From: Rhodothermales bacterium
Lineage (GTDB): Bacteria; Bacteroidota; Rhodothermia; Rhodothermales; Bin80
Reading direction: 5' to 3'
DNA length: 64,000 nucleotides
Assembly: GCA_951812585.1 (NCBI GenBank)
Contig: OX638318.1
Span: 1,982,380 to 2,046,379 of the forward strand
Shown here: piece by piece, positions 33,893 to 43,340 of the stretch
How positions within the stretch are numbered: position 1 is the first letter of the stretch
How the letters are laid out: every line of letters starts with the position of its first letter
Made by a program: the position numbers and the translations under genes
Notes under the pieces: model-generated
Seen by the model: the letters and a program-made list of their open reading frames with translations, nothing else
Databases searched by the model: none
What the model was told of the DNA's origin: nothing

Positions 33893-34990
33893 TTGCGCGT
33901 GGATAACGAGACGAGATGTAAGCTGGCCTTGGCTGACGGGACGGTCGTAAGCGGACATGCTATCGGTGCCAGAGGCGAAGCCGGCGGAGAGCTGTGCTTC
34001 AACACCAGTATGACCGGCTACCAGGAGATTCTGACCGACCCTTCCTATCACGGTCAGATCATGATGATGACCTACCCCCACATCGGCAACTACGGGGCCG
34101 CCGAGGCCGACACCGAAGCAGCGCATCCGATGGTGGCGGCGCTGGTGACCCGGGCGTTTTCGTACCGGTACTCCAATGCGCAGGCGGAGGAGTCACTCGA
34201 AAACTACATGCTGCGCCACAAGCTGGTCGGGATCACCGGCGTGGACACGCGCCGCCTGGTGCGCCACATTCGGCACCGCGGCGTCATGAATGCGATTGTT
34301 TCGTCGACGGATCTGGACGACGAAAGCCTGCTGGAAAAGGCCAGACGGTGGCCCTCCATGGAAGGATTGGAACTGGCCTCCCGCGTCAGCACGGGCCATG
34401 CCTACGATTACGCCGAAGGCCGTGGGCCCCGGATCGCCGTGTACGACTTCGGATGCAAGGCGAACATTCTGCGCACGTTTGCGCAAAAGGACTGCTTTGT
34501 ACGCGTATTCCCGCACGATACGCCGCTGTCCGACGTGATGGCATGGCAGCCGGATGGCTTCTTCTTTTCCAACGGGCCGGGCGACCCGCGTGCCATGCCC
34601 GACGCTATTGCTACCGCCCGTGGTGCCATCGCATCCGGGCGCCCCATCTTCGGCATCTGCCTGGGGCACCAGCTGATGGCGCTGGCCGAAGGCTTTGTGG
34701 TATTCAAGATGCTGGTCGGACATCGCGGGGCCAACCACCCGGTCAAGAACCTGGACACCGGCCGCGTAGAAGTGACCACACAGAATCACGGATTTGCGGT
34801 GGACCCGGACAGCATAGACACGACTCGTGCTGTAATCACGCACACCAACCTGAACGACGCGACCGTGGAAGGGCTCGGATTTCATGCCTTTCCAGGACTG
34901 AGCGTCCAGTATCATCCCGAAGCATCTCCCGGGCCGCACGACAGCCGATACCTCTTCGAGGCCTTTGTCCATCTTATGGACGCAACCTAG
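33893..34990 (+). CDS. carA: Carbamoyl-phosphate synthase small chain
   Basis: 365 residues from a TTG; a GTG two codons further in is an equally good start. The N-terminal CarA domain (TSMTGYQEILTDPSY, GVDTRRLVRHIR) is followed by a class I glutamine amidotransferase domain with the catalytic Cys in GICLGHQLMAL and His-Glu in QYHPEASPGP. It hydrolyses glutamine to supply ammonia to CarB for carbamoyl phosphate, the entry to pyrimidine and arginine synthesis. carB starts 5 bp after its stop. Confidence 0.93.
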   Translation: MRVDNETRCKLALADGTVVSGHAIGARGEAGGELCFNTSMTGYQEILTDPSYHGQIMMMTYPHIGNYGAAEADTEAAHPMVAALVTRAFSYRYSNAQAEESLENYMLRHKLVGITGVDTRRLVRHIRHRGVMNAIVSSTDLDDESLLEKARRWPSMEGLELASRVSTGHAYDYAEGRGPRIAVYDFGCKANILRTFAQKDCFVRVFPHDTPLSDVMAWQPDGFFFSNGPGDPRAMPDAIATARGAIASGRPIFGICLGHQLMALAEGFVVFKMLVGHRGANHPVKNLDTGRVEVTTQNHGFAVDPDSIDTTRAVITHTNLNDATVEGLGFHAFPGLSVQYHPEASPGPHDSRYLFEAFVHLMDAT

Positions 34991-34995
34991 AAGGC

Positions 34996-37824
34996 ATGCC
35001 GAAGCGCACTGATATCAACAAGATTCTGCTGATCGGATCCGGTCCCATCGTGATCGGACAAGCCTGCGAGTTTGACTATTCAGGGACGCAGGCTTGCCGC
35101 GCGCTGCGCGCCGAGGGGTACGAAGTGGTCCTGGTGAACTCGAATCCGGCCACGATCATGACGGACCCGATGACGGCTGACAAGGTCTACCTGGAGCCGT
35201 TGGAGCCTGAAGCCATCATACGCATCGTGGAGACGGAGCGGCCGGACGCGGTGTTGCCTACCATGGGTGGTCAGACGGGACTCAACCTGGCGGATCGCCT
35301 GCATCGCCAGGGCTACTGGGAGGCGCAAGGCGTGGAAGTCATCGGGGTGGATATTGACGCCATCCATATCACCGAAGATCGGCAGCAGTTTCGCGATTTG
35401 ATGGAGTCTATCGGCGTGGATCAGGCGCGGAGCAAGGTCGCGCGCAGTCTGCTGGAAGCCAAGGAGATCACGCAGGCACTGGGTGGCCTGCCGGTCGTGA
35501 TTCGCCCTTCGTTTACGCTAGGCGGCGCGGGGGGCGGCATCGTCTGGAATGCCTCGGAGCTCAAGCGCAAAGTGCGGCGCGGCCTGGAGCTGTCACCCGT
35601 GCATGAAGTGCTCATTGAAGAGTGCGTGTTCGGCTGGAAAGAGTTTGAGCTGGAGCTGTTGCGTGATTCAAACGAGAACGTCATCATCATCTGCGCGATA
35701 GAGAACGTCGATCCGATGGGGGTGCATACCGGCGATTCCGTAACGGTAGCACCCGCGCAAACACTGACCGACAAGCAGTATCAGCACATGCGCGATACGG
35801 CCATCAAGATGATGCGCTCCATCGGCACCTTCGCGGGCGGCTGCAACGTGCAGTTCGGCATAGATCCACAGTCGGGGCGCATGATCGCGATTGAAATCAA
35901 TCCGCGCGTGTCCCGTTCGTCGGCGCTGGCATCTAAGGCGACCGGGTATCCTATTGCGAAGGTCGCGGCGCGCCTGGCGGTGGGCTATACGCTGGATGAA
36001 CTCCCCAACGATGTGACCGGGACCACGAGCGCCTGTTTTGAGCCGGCCATTGATTACGTGGTCACCAAGATCCCGCGTTGGAATTTTGAGAAGTTCGAGG
36101 GCGTCGACGAAGAGCTCACCACGCAGATGAAGGCCGTGGGGGAGGTCATGGCCATCGGACGCACCTTTGCGGAAAGCCTGCAAAAGGCCTGGCAGAGCCT
36201 GGAAATCGGCTATGCCGGCCTGGGAGCGGACCGGGAGCATGCCCCGCGCCCGGTGGTTCGGCAGCGGCTCCGCAAGCCGTACTGGGATCGCACGCTGCAT
36301 ATCCGCAACGCCTTCAAGCACGGTGCATCCATTCCGGAGGTGCAGGACATCACGAAGGTGGATCCGTGGTTCTTGATGCAGATCGAACACATCGTTCGTG
36401 TGGAGGCGCGCCTGAGCAGGCAGCACCTCAAAGGCCTTGATCATGCGCTGCTGTCGGAGGCGAAGCAGTGCGGCTTTTCGGACGTCCAGATCGCCTTTCT
36501 CTTAGCGCAAGAGGTGACAGAAGATCAGGTGCGTGCGCATCGCCTGGCCCTCGGCCTCAAGCCGGCCTTTCTCCTGGTGGATACCTGTGCGGGAGAGTTT
36601 GAAGCCCGGACGCCGTACTACTACTCTTCCTACGAACAGATCACCGAGAGCGTTGTAAGCGAAAAGCCAAAGGTCATTATCCTGGGCAGCGGACCCAACC
36701 GCATTGGGCAGGGCATTGAGTTTGACTATTCGTGCGTGCACGGCGTGCAGGCCGCGCGGGAGATGGGCTACGAGTCGATCATGATCAACTGCAACCCGGA
36801 AACGGTGTCCACTGATTTTGACATTGCGGACAAGCTGTACTTCGAGCCGGTTTTCTGGGAGCGCGTCCTGGACATTATAGAGCACGAAAAGCCCGAAGGC
36901 ATCATCGTGCAGCTAGGCGGTCAGACCGCCCTCAAGCTGGCGCAGAAACTGATTGACCGGGGCATTCGCATCTTCGGTACCTCGCAAGAGATGATGGATC
37001 TGGCGGAGAACCGGGGAAAGTTTTCGGAAGTGCTTGAGGCACTGGAGATCCCCTTTCCGCCGTATGGGATGGCGAACAGTGTGTACGAGGCCGTACGCGT
37101 AGCCGAAAAGATCGGGTACCCCATTCTGGTTCGGCCCAGTTATGTGCTCGGTGGGCAGGGCATGCGTATTGCCATCAACAAGGATGAGGTGGAGCAGTGC
37201 GTCACCGACATCTACCGGCTGCTCCCCGGTAACGAAATCCTCTTGGACCTCTTCCTGGACGATGGCATCGAGGTCGATGTGGACGCCATTCGCGACGGCG
37301 ATGAAGTCTGGATCAGCGGCATCATGCAGCACATCGAGCCCGCAGGCGTGCATTCGGGCGACTCCACGGCGGTACTGCCACCGTACTCCTTGTCGGACGA
37401 AGCGATCAAAACGATCCGGGCATACGTGACAGCTATCGCACACCACCTGGATGTGATCGGCCTGATCAATGTCCAGCTGGTGGTGCAGCGGGGCAAGGTT
37501 TATGTCATAGAAGCAAATCCGCGTGCCTCGCGCACGGTGCCGTTTGTCGCCAAGGCCACCGGTGTCGCCGTGGCGCGTATTGCGACCCGGGTGATGCTAG
37601 GTGCCAAGCTGAAGGAGATGCGCGCCCAGGGCCTGTTGGAATCCTCCCTGCGTGGGTATGCGATCAAGGAGCCGGTGTTTTCGTGGGACAAGTTTCCCGA
37701 GGTGCGGCAGGAGCTGGGGCCGGAGATGAAGTCCACGGGAGAGGCCATCGTCTTTGTCGATACGCTGACCGACAGCCACTTTCGGCGCCCGTACGAACTG
37801 CGCAATCTGTACCTGTCCAGGTAG
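34996..37824 (+). CDS. carB: Carbamoyl-phosphate synthase large chain, short form
   Basis: 942 residues. Two ATP-grasp halves: the first begins ILLIGSGPIVIGQACEFDYS, the second VIILGSGPNRIGQGIEFDYS near residue 560. The protein ends shortly after FSWDKFPEVRQELGPEMKST, so the C-terminal ~130-residue MGS-like domain that binds allosteric nucleotides and ornithine in E. coli (1,073 aa) is absent. Short CarB proteins occur in several Bacteroidota. The long upstream extension of this frame overlaps carA and is not coding. Confidence 0.93.
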   Translation: MPKRTDINKILLIGSGPIVIGQACEFDYSGTQACRALRAEGYEVVLVNSNPATIMTDPMTADKVYLEPLEPEAIIRIVETERPDAVLPTMGGQTGLNLADRLHRQGYWEAQGVEVIGVDIDAIHITEDRQQFRDLMESIGVDQARSKVARSLLEAKEITQALGGLPVVIRPSFTLGGAGGGIVWNASELKRKVRRGLELSPVHEVLIEECVFGWKEFELELLRDSNENVIIICAIENVDPMGVHTGDSVTVAPAQTLTDKQYQHMRDTAIKMMRSIGTFAGGCNVQFGIDPQSGRMIAIEINPRVSRSSALASKATGYPIAKVAARLAVGYTLDELPNDVTGTTSACFEPAIDYVVTKIPRWNFEKFEGVDEELTTQMKAVGEVMAIGRTFAESLQKAWQSLEIGYAGLGADREHAPRPVVRQRLRKPYWDRTLHIRNAFKHGASIPEVQDITKVDPWFLMQIEHIVRVEARLSRQHLKGLDHALLSEAKQCGFSDVQIAFLLAQEVTEDQVRAHRLALGLKPAFLLVDTCAGEFEARTPYYYSSYEQITESVVSEKPKVIILGSGPNRIGQGIEFDYSCVHGVQAAREMGYESIMINCNPETVSTDFDIADKLYFEPVFWERVLDIIEHEKPEGIIVQLGGQTALKLAQKLIDRGIRIFGTSQEMMDLAENRGKFSEVLEALEIPFPPYGMANSVYEAVRVAEKIGYPILVRPSYVLGGQGMRIAINKDEVEQCVTDIYRLLPGNEILLDLFLDDGIEVDVDAIRDGDEVWISGIMQHIEPAGVHSGDSTAVLPPYSLSDEAIKTIRAYVTAIAHHLDVIGLINVQLVVQRGKVYVIEANPRASRTVPFVAKATGVAVARIATRVMLGAKLKEMRAQGLLESSLRGYAIKEPVFSWDKFPEVRQELGPEMKSTGEAIVFVDTLTDSHFRRPYELRNLYLSR

Positions 37825-37825
37825 C

Positions 37826-38542
37826 ATGGCCGGACATAACAAGTGGTCGAAGATCAAACGCCAGAAGGCGGCAACCGACGGCAAGCGGTCCAAGGCATGG
37901 GCTATCATTGCGCGTGAAATCACCGTAGCGGCACGGGTGGGCGGCGGCGATCCTGCCATGAACGCGAAGCTCGCGCTGGCCGCACAAAAGGCCAAGCGCG
38001 AGAACATGCCCAAGGAAAATATTGAGCGCGCGATTCGCCGCGGCACTGGCGAACAGGAAGGCCAGAACTATGAGGAGCACATCTACGAGGGCTACGCGCC
38101 CCAGGGTGTAGCGGTTCTGATCGAGGCACTGACCGACAACACCAACCGCACGGTGGCGGACCTGCGCAGCATGTTCACCAAGGCGGGCGGCAGTCTGGCC
38201 AAGTCCGGCTCCGTAGCCTACCTCTTTGACCGCAAGGGCTTCGTGCAGGTCGCACCTGATGGGGCACTGGATCTCTTCGAGCTTGCAATCGATGCCGGCG
38301 CTGAAGATGTGGAAGAAGAGGATGGCGCGTTCATCGTGCTCTCGACACCAGAGGAATTCATGGCGGTGCATCAGGCGTTTGAGGCCGCGGGTGCAGAGGT
38401 TGCGGACGCTCGACTGGTTCAGATGCCCAGGTCAACGGTCGCTCTGGACGCTTCTAGCGCGCAAAAGGTTGTGCGGCTGCTTGAGCGGATCGAAGAGCAT
38501 CAGGATGTGCAGGCCGTCTACTCCAATCTGACTGCGCCATGA
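37826..38542 (+). CDS. yebC: YebC/PmpR-type protein
   Basis: 238 residues, full length. Opens with MAGHNKWSKIKRQKAATDG, contains MPKENIERAIRRGTG and the YEGYAPQGVAVLIEALTDN block. Family members bind DNA as regulators or, by recent work, help ribosomes at proline stretches. Starts 2 bp after carB and its stop overlaps the ruvC start (ATGA). The yebC-ruvC pairing is widespread. Confidence 0.92.
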   Translation: MAGHNKWSKIKRQKAATDGKRSKAWAIIAREITVAARVGGGDPAMNAKLALAAQKAKRENMPKENIERAIRRGTGEQEGQNYEEHIYEGYAPQGVAVLIEALTDNTNRTVADLRSMFTKAGGSLAKSGSVAYLFDRKGFVQVAPDGALDLFELAIDAGAEDVEEEDGAFIVLSTPEEFMAVHQAFEAAGAEVADARLVQMPRSTVALDASSAQKVVRLLERIEEHQDVQAVYSNLTAP

Positions 38543-39072
38543 TTATCATGGGCGTTGATCCTGGGTCTGTGCGCACGGGCTTCGGCGTGATCTTATGCGA
38601 GGGCGGCGCGCAAAAGGCATGCGGCCACGGTATCATCAAGCCCCAGGGGGCGCATACGGACAAGCTCCAGGCTATCTATGAAGGGCTGACGCGGGCCATC
38701 AAGGAATACGCCGCGGATGCCTGCGCGATGGAGATGCCAGTATACGCGAAGAACCCGCAGGCTATGCTAAAGCTGGGAAGGGCTCAGGCCGCCGCGATGC
38801 TGGCGGCGCTGCACCAGGGCCTTACGGTGGTGCAGTACACGCCCAAGGAGGTCAAGCGCGCTGTCACCGGCAATGGTGCGGCCAGCAAGCAGCAGGTTGC
38901 CTACATGGTGCGCAGCCTGCTCAAGCTCCAGAACGAAGCCTTGAGCCTGGACGAATGTGATGCTTTCGCAGTTGCGCTCTGCCACCGGCATCGGCAGGAA
39001 ATCGGTACACCGCGACAAGCGCACTCGGGCTGGGCTTCATTCGTGCGCCGCAACCCGCACCGGGCCGTCTAG
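38539..39072 (+). CDS. ruvC: Holliday junction resolvase RuvC
   Basis: 177 residues. RNase H-fold catalytic acids visible: Asp in GVDPGSVRTGFG, Glu in AMEMPVYAKNPQAM, and Asp in LDECDAFAVALCH. LGRAQAAAMLAA and TPKEVKRAVTGNGAASKQQV are the other family blocks. Cuts four-way junctions with RuvAB. Starts inside the yebC stop (ATGA). Confidence 0.93.
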   Translation: MIIMGVDPGSVRTGFGVILCEGGAQKACGHGIIKPQGAHTDKLQAIYEGLTRAIKEYAADACAMEMPVYAKNPQAMLKLGRAQAAAMLAALHQGLTVVQYTPKEVKRAVTGNGAASKQQVAYMVRSLLKLQNEALSLDECDAFAVALCHRHRQEIGTPRQAHSGWASFVRRNPHRAV

Positions 39073-39356
39073 CCGTCCTTGAAATAGCCGCGCTCTTCGT
39101 CGCGAACGCGCACCACTTCTGCGACCTCGTCCGCATCCAGCTGATCGGGTGCCAGGCGGTTTATCAGGTGCGCGATCTGGAGATCCTTGTGGGGCGTCTG
39201 GTTCCACTCGGGATGTGCCTGCTCGACGATGCTGACCAGGATGCGAATGAACGGATAGCGCTCTTCGGCCAGCGGCAATCCCGCGATAGCATAGGCGAAC
39301 AGCTCCGCATTGCGGCCCACTTGGCGATCTACGAGCTTCTTGTTCCGGAAGACCAT
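39069..39356 (-). CDS. Small protein, possibly DUF4290-like
   Basis: 95 residues, alpha-helical pattern: GRNAELFAYAIAGLPLAEERYPFIRILVSIVEQ, then Leu-rich helices and a charged end (DEVAEVVRVRDEER). The 'GRN ... eeR ... i..i' spacing recalls DUF4290, a Bacteroidota-specific family of unknown role, but the protein is shorter. Converges with ruvC, the two stops overlapping by 4 bp. The ORF is plausible because it fills the space exactly; the family call is weak. Confidence 0.45.
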   Translation of the reverse strand: MVFRNKKLVDRQVGRNAELFAYAIAGLPLAEERYPFIRILVSIVEQAHPEWNQTPHKDLQIAHLINRLAPDQLDADEVAEVVRVRDEERGYFKDG

Positions 39357-39476
39357 GAAAGCGCTCTCAAGAATTCCATGGCAAAGGTACTGTCAGGCCG
39401 CGTAGGAGTCAACCGGGATGCGAACCTAGGGGGCCACCGGTACGTATCAGCACCCACAAATCATAATCACCAACGC

Positions 39477-39758
39477 ATGTCCCAATCCAAGCGGCAGCAA
39501 ACACCGTATCGGCTGGAGCACCTGCCGATAGTGCAGGCATTCCACTGGCGGTCACGATCAAAGCGCCCTCTGAGGGCGGGCGAGCTGGTGTATTACGGCC
39601 CCATGCCGACGCAGTATGGCATTGGGGAGGTCCAATATGTAGCAGGCAAGCGCGTGTCGGTAGACTTTCGGGGGACGGGAACATGCAATGTGCATGAGGA
39701 CATCATTGATGCGCGCTACCTGATTCCGATCAAGGAGTCTGCCCGGACACAGCTGTAG
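39477..39758 (+). CDS. Small DUF3553-like protein
   Basis: 93 residues from the ATG at 39477; the frame is open upstream but overlaps the antisense small gene. The core LRAGELVYYGPMPTQYGIGE and VAGKRVSVDFRGTG resembles the short beta-barrel of DUF3553 ('G..V.hp..p.wGiG.V......v.V.F'). Role unknown, possibly nucleic-acid or protein binding. Located 12 bp before the ABC ATPase. Confidence 0.5.
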   Translation: MSQSKRQQTPYRLEHLPIVQAFHWRSRSKRPLRAGELVYYGPMPTQYGIGEVQYVAGKRVSVDFRGTGTCNVHEDIIDARYLIPIKESARTQL

Positions 39759-39770
39759 CTCACTCGAATT

Positions 39771-40679
39771 TTGGCCATTCTTACACTGCGCGGTGCGACC
39801 AAGCGTTACGGTGCGGTCACCGCGGTGGATCATGTATCGTTTGAGGCTCGTCCCGGCCGTATCCTGGGCATGCTGGGTCCCAATGGCGCGGGCAAGACTT
39901 CGGCCATCCGCATGATCGCCGACATTACGGCACCGGATGAAGGCGAAGTGCTCTTGGACGGGCATCCGGTGGGACCCTGGAGCCAGAAGGTGATGGGATA
40001 CCTTCCCGAGGAGCGGGGCCTGTATCGCAAGCTCAAGGTGGGGGAACAGCTTCTGTTTCTCGCGGCGCTCAAGGGGATACCGCGGGCTAAGGCCAAGGAA
40101 AAGGTTCACTACTGGGCACAGCGCTTCGGTTTGGAGCAGTGGCTTGTTCGCAAGACGCAGGAGCTCTCCAAAGGGATGCAGCAAAAGGTGCAGTTCATTG
40201 CAGCCGTCTTGCCGGAGCCTCGCTTTTTGATACTCGACGAGCCATTCAGCGGCTTGGACCCCATCAACAGTGAGCTATTGCGCGAGATCATCTTCGAGCT
40301 CAAGAGTGCCGGACGCACCATCCTGTTTGCCAGCCACCGGATGGAGCAGGTAGAGCAGCTCTGCGATGACATTTGCCTGATCGCACGGGGCAAGGTATTG
40401 ATTCACGGCGGCCTGCGTGAGGTCAAAAGGAGCTACGGTCGCAACACGCTCTTTCTGGACTTTGAGGGCGATGGCGCATTTCTTGCGCCCTTTCTGCGTG
40501 CCGGACGTATAGAAGTCAAGAGCCGAGATGCGCGCGGCGCAGAGCTGCGCCTGCTCGACACGCGCGTGCCGCGTGCCATCTTGGATGCAATGATCAGTCA
40601 GCAGGTCAATTTCTATCGCTACGAGCTCGCGGAGCCATCCCTTACGGAGATTTTCATAAGCGAGGTGGGCGAATCATGA
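39771..40679 (+). CDS. ABC exporter ATP-binding protein (NatA-type)
   Basis: 302 residues from a TTG (ILTLRGATKRYGAVTAV). Walker A GPNGAGKTSAI, signature LSKGMQQKV, Walker B FLILDEPFSGLDP, and a C-terminal DUF4162-like extension typical of NatA-type ATPases. The SKGM variant of the signature is normal for this subfamily. Its stop overlaps the permease start (ATGA). Substrate unknown; sodium or small-molecule export is a common assignment. Confidence 0.88.
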   Translation: MAILTLRGATKRYGAVTAVDHVSFEARPGRILGMLGPNGAGKTSAIRMIADITAPDEGEVLLDGHPVGPWSQKVMGYLPEERGLYRKLKVGEQLLFLAALKGIPRAKAKEKVHYWAQRFGLEQWLVRKTQELSKGMQQKVQFIAAVLPEPRFLILDEPFSGLDPINSELLREIIFELKSAGRTILFASHRMEQVEQLCDDICLIARGKVLIHGGLREVKRSYGRNTLFLDFEGDGAFLAPFLRAGRIEVKSRDARGAELRLLDTRVPRAILDAMISQQVNFYRYELAEPSLTEIFISEVGES

Positions 40680-41971
40680 GCGCGACCCTGATCATCGCCA
40701 GGAGCGAGTTTTTGCGGCGCGTGAAGTCCAAGGGTTTCATCATCACGACGCTGTTGGCTCCGCTCGCCCTGATAGGATTTGGTGCAGTCATTGTAGTCAT
40801 TACTTTTGTCTCCGTTGATGCCATCGAAAGCGACCTACGCACGATTGGCGTGGTTGATGAAACCGGATTCGTGCTGGACCGCATCCTTGCGGACGGGAAC
40901 GCGGAGCATACGCTCATTGCGGCCGAAGCCGAAACGGCGCGGGAGGAGACTTTGGCCGGTCGCTACGACGCCTATGTGGTGATCGGGGCCGGGGTGGTGA
41001 CGGGTGAGGAGCCGGTGCGCTACTTTGCGGCGAAGGGTGGTGGTTTCGGCATAGCAGACGATTTGCGGTATTTGATACGGGATGCTGTTCGCAAGTATCG
41101 CATGGAGCAGGCCAGCATTACGCAGGAGACGCTGGACATCATCTACACGAATGTAGATTTGCAGTCGGTGATGCTGGGAACTGAAGGGGAAGAGGCAGGC
41201 AGCTCGCTTGCGTACGGCGGTGTCGGCGCCATTATGGGCTTTATGATCTATATCACCATGCTGCTTTACGGCACCACGGTGATGCAGGGCGTGATGGAGG
41301 AAAAGCAAACCCGCATCGTGGAGGTTATCGTCTCTTCCGCGCGCCCATTCAGCTTGCTCATGGGCAAGGTCTTAGGCATTGGCGCGATGGGCCTGACGCA
41401 ACTGGCGACATGGGCGGTGATGATCTTTGCCGTCACCACATTCGGTGGAATGATCTTCGGCTTGTTCATGGATCCCGCATCGCTCGGGCTTGAAGCTTCG
41501 GCGTCTACGGAGGACATTCTTGCGGCGGCCGAGATTACCTTGCCGTCGATTCATTTCTCCGTGTTCATCTGGTTCGTGCTGTATTTCGCTGGCGGTTACC
41601 TGTTGTATGCGGGACTGTTTGCGGCAGCGGGCTCCATGGTGGAGCAGCAGCAGGACGCACAGACCGTGCTGCTGCCGTTGCTTATGCCGATCATCGTGTC
41701 TATCGTATTCATCTCGCCCGTCCTTCAGAGTCCCAACTCGACGCTGGCGGTGGTGCTTTCGCTTATCCCGTTTACGGCACCGGTGCCCATGGTTGTGCGG
41801 CTCGCGGTGACGGACATTCCATTGTGGGAGGTGCTACTGTCTTACGGGCTGCTGGTGGCTGGATTCGTGGGAACGATCTGGGTTTCCAGCCGCATATACA
41901 GGGTCGGCATCCTGATGTATGGAAAGAAAGCGTCCCTGAAGGACGCCGTACGCTGGTTAAGACACGGATAG
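40676..41971 (+). CDS. ABC exporter permease (NatB-type, ABC-2)
   Basis: 431 residues. One N-terminal helix (ITTLLAPLALIGFGAVIVVI), a ~150-residue extracytoplasmic domain, then five or six helices (GGVGAIMGFMIYITMLLYG, VMQGVMEEKQTRIVEVI between them, WFVLYFAGGYLLYAGLFAA, LLLPLLMPIIVSIVFIS). The EEKQTRIVEV amphipathic element is the ABC-2 hallmark. Overlaps the ATPase gene by 4 bp and surely forms one transporter with it. Confidence 0.87.
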   Translation: MSATLIIARSEFLRRVKSKGFIITTLLAPLALIGFGAVIVVITFVSVDAIESDLRTIGVVDETGFVLDRILADGNAEHTLIAAEAETAREETLAGRYDAYVVIGAGVVTGEEPVRYFAAKGGGFGIADDLRYLIRDAVRKYRMEQASITQETLDIIYTNVDLQSVMLGTEGEEAGSSLAYGGVGAIMGFMIYITMLLYGTTVMQGVMEEKQTRIVEVIVSSARPFSLLMGKVLGIGAMGLTQLATWAVMIFAVTTFGGMIFGLFMDPASLGLEASASTEDILAAAEITLPSIHFSVFIWFVLYFAGGYLLYAGLFAAAGSMVEQQQDAQTVLLPLLMPIIVSIVFISPVLQSPNSTLAVVLSLIPFTAPVPMVVRLAVTDIPLWEVLLSYGLLVAGFVGTIWVSSRIYRVGILMYGKKASLKDAVRWLRHG

Positions 41972-42116
41972 CGTAACCGTGGCCTGCATCGCTTGCGTGT
42001 TTGCCCCAGCGCGCACCACACAGGAGGCGTTCATTGCGGCACTGATTGGGCGGCGTCGCCTGCTAATCATTCTGGCGAGAGAAGTGTTAAAGCAGGTTGC
42101 ACCCATATAGTTTGCT

Positions 42117-43340
42117 ATGCACACAGAAATCCGACAGGTCGATACCAGCTACCATGTTTTGGAGATTACCGCCACCGCGGCAGACTTGGCCGATGACGTA
42201 AAGCGCGCCCTAAAGGAGCTCAAGGGCACGGTGGAGATGAAGGGATTTCGGCCGGGTCATGTACCGCCCGCATTATTGAAGGTTGTTTTCCGCAAGGAGC
42301 TCACCGAGCAGGTAAGCGAAAAGTTTATTGACGAGGTGTTCACGGACTTGGTGGCAGAGGCCGATCAGTACCTGCTGGAAGGAACCTATGTGGTGCGTTC
42401 GCTCGACTACACGCTGGAACAAGACCTCGCGGCTGAAGTCGCTTTCAATGTGGTCCCGGACATTGACTTGTCGAAACTCGAGCAGGAAGCGATCGCGGTT
42501 CACCAGGATAAAGTCCTGCCGCAACAAATAGATGCCGAGTACTGGCGCCGGATGAAGAGCGAGTCTTCGCGTGTTACGCTGAAGGCCGGAGAGCGGATCA
42601 GTGCCTTGGACGATGTGCTGTGCAGTATTCATTCGGTTGATGCCAAAACCGGCCTGCGCCTTGTCGGAGGATATGCGAAAACTGTTGAGATAGACCTGTG
42701 CGCCGCTAGCCCGGATAATCGGTTCAATTCAGAGATCAAGCGTGCAATCGTCGGGCGCTATGTGAAGGATACCGTCCAGATCGAGGTGGAAGACGAAGGC
42801 CTTCCATCTCTTGCTTCAGTGGTGATGACAGTTCCGCAGACCCCCACCTATTCCGTAGAAATACTGGAGGCAGAGCAGACGGTATTACCCGAGCCTAGCG
42901 AGGAACTGTTTCGTTCTTTGTCAGGCGACCGGTGCGGCACAGAAAAAGAATTCCGGCAGTACCTGGGTGAACGTATTCAGGACGATCTGGACGCAGATAC
43001 CGCCAAATACCTGCGGGATCGCGTCTTCGTGCGGATGATGGAGCTGTTTCCCTTCAAGGTTGCAGTTGCGCATGCGGAGCCAACTGCCGACCCGTCTCCT
43101 GGGACCAGGGAAACAATGGATGAGCTATTTATTCGGTGGAGCATTATTGTGCGTGCTGTGGACAAGCAAATACCCACCGAGGGCGATGCAGAAGACGCTG
43201 AAGCCGATCAGGAGAAAGTGACGCTCGCGTTTCGTGATCGTCAAATGAACAGGGTTCTCGATTTTCTAGTTGGCCGCTGCATCAGTGCTTCAAAGTCACT
43301 GGTCCTTCCCGGCGACTACACGCTTCTCCACCAAGGCTAG
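42117..43340 (+). CDS. tig: Trigger factor (divergent)
   Basis: 407 residues. The ribosome-binding loop is clear: MKGFRPGHVPPALLKVVF near residue 42, matching the GFRxGxxP signature. The middle (residues ~150-235), where a FKBP-type isomerase lies in E. coli, has no recognisable FKBP active-site pattern; the C-terminal helical chaperone arm (RCGTEKEFRQYLGERI ...) is present. It binds nascent chains at the ribosome exit. clpP follows 280 bp downstream, as in many bacteria. Confidence 0.82.
   Translation: MHTEIRQVDTSYHVLEITATAADLADDVKRALKELKGTVEMKGFRPGHVPPALLKVVFRKELTEQVSEKFIDEVFTDLVAEADQYLLEGTYVVRSLDYTLEQDLAAEVAFNVVPDIDLSKLEQEAIAVHQDKVLPQQIDAEYWRRMKSESSRVTLKAGERISALDDVLCSIHSVDAKTGLRLVGGYAKTVEIDLCAASPDNRFNSEIKRAIVGRYVKDTVQIEVEDEGLPSLASVVMTVPQTPTYSVEILEAEQTVLPEPSEELFRSLSGDRCGTEKEFRQYLGERIQDDLDADTAKYLRDRVFVRMMELFPFKVAVAHAEPTADPSPGTRETMDELFIRWSIIVRAVDKQIPTEGDAEDAEADQEKVTLAFRDRQMNRVLDFLVGRCISASKSLVLPGDYTLLHQG

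Noticed and set aside
33994-34995. A long reading frame continuous with carB that runs back through carA in another frame
   Set aside because: CarB homology begins at the ATG at 34996 (PKRTDINKILLIGSGP); the upstream part is Arg/His-rich, has no domain and overlaps the true carA.
42090-42116. TATAGTTTG as a Bacteroidota-type promoter box for tig
   Set aside because: It does not fit the TAnnTTTG spacing and lies only 3 bp before the start codon, too close for a usual -7 box.
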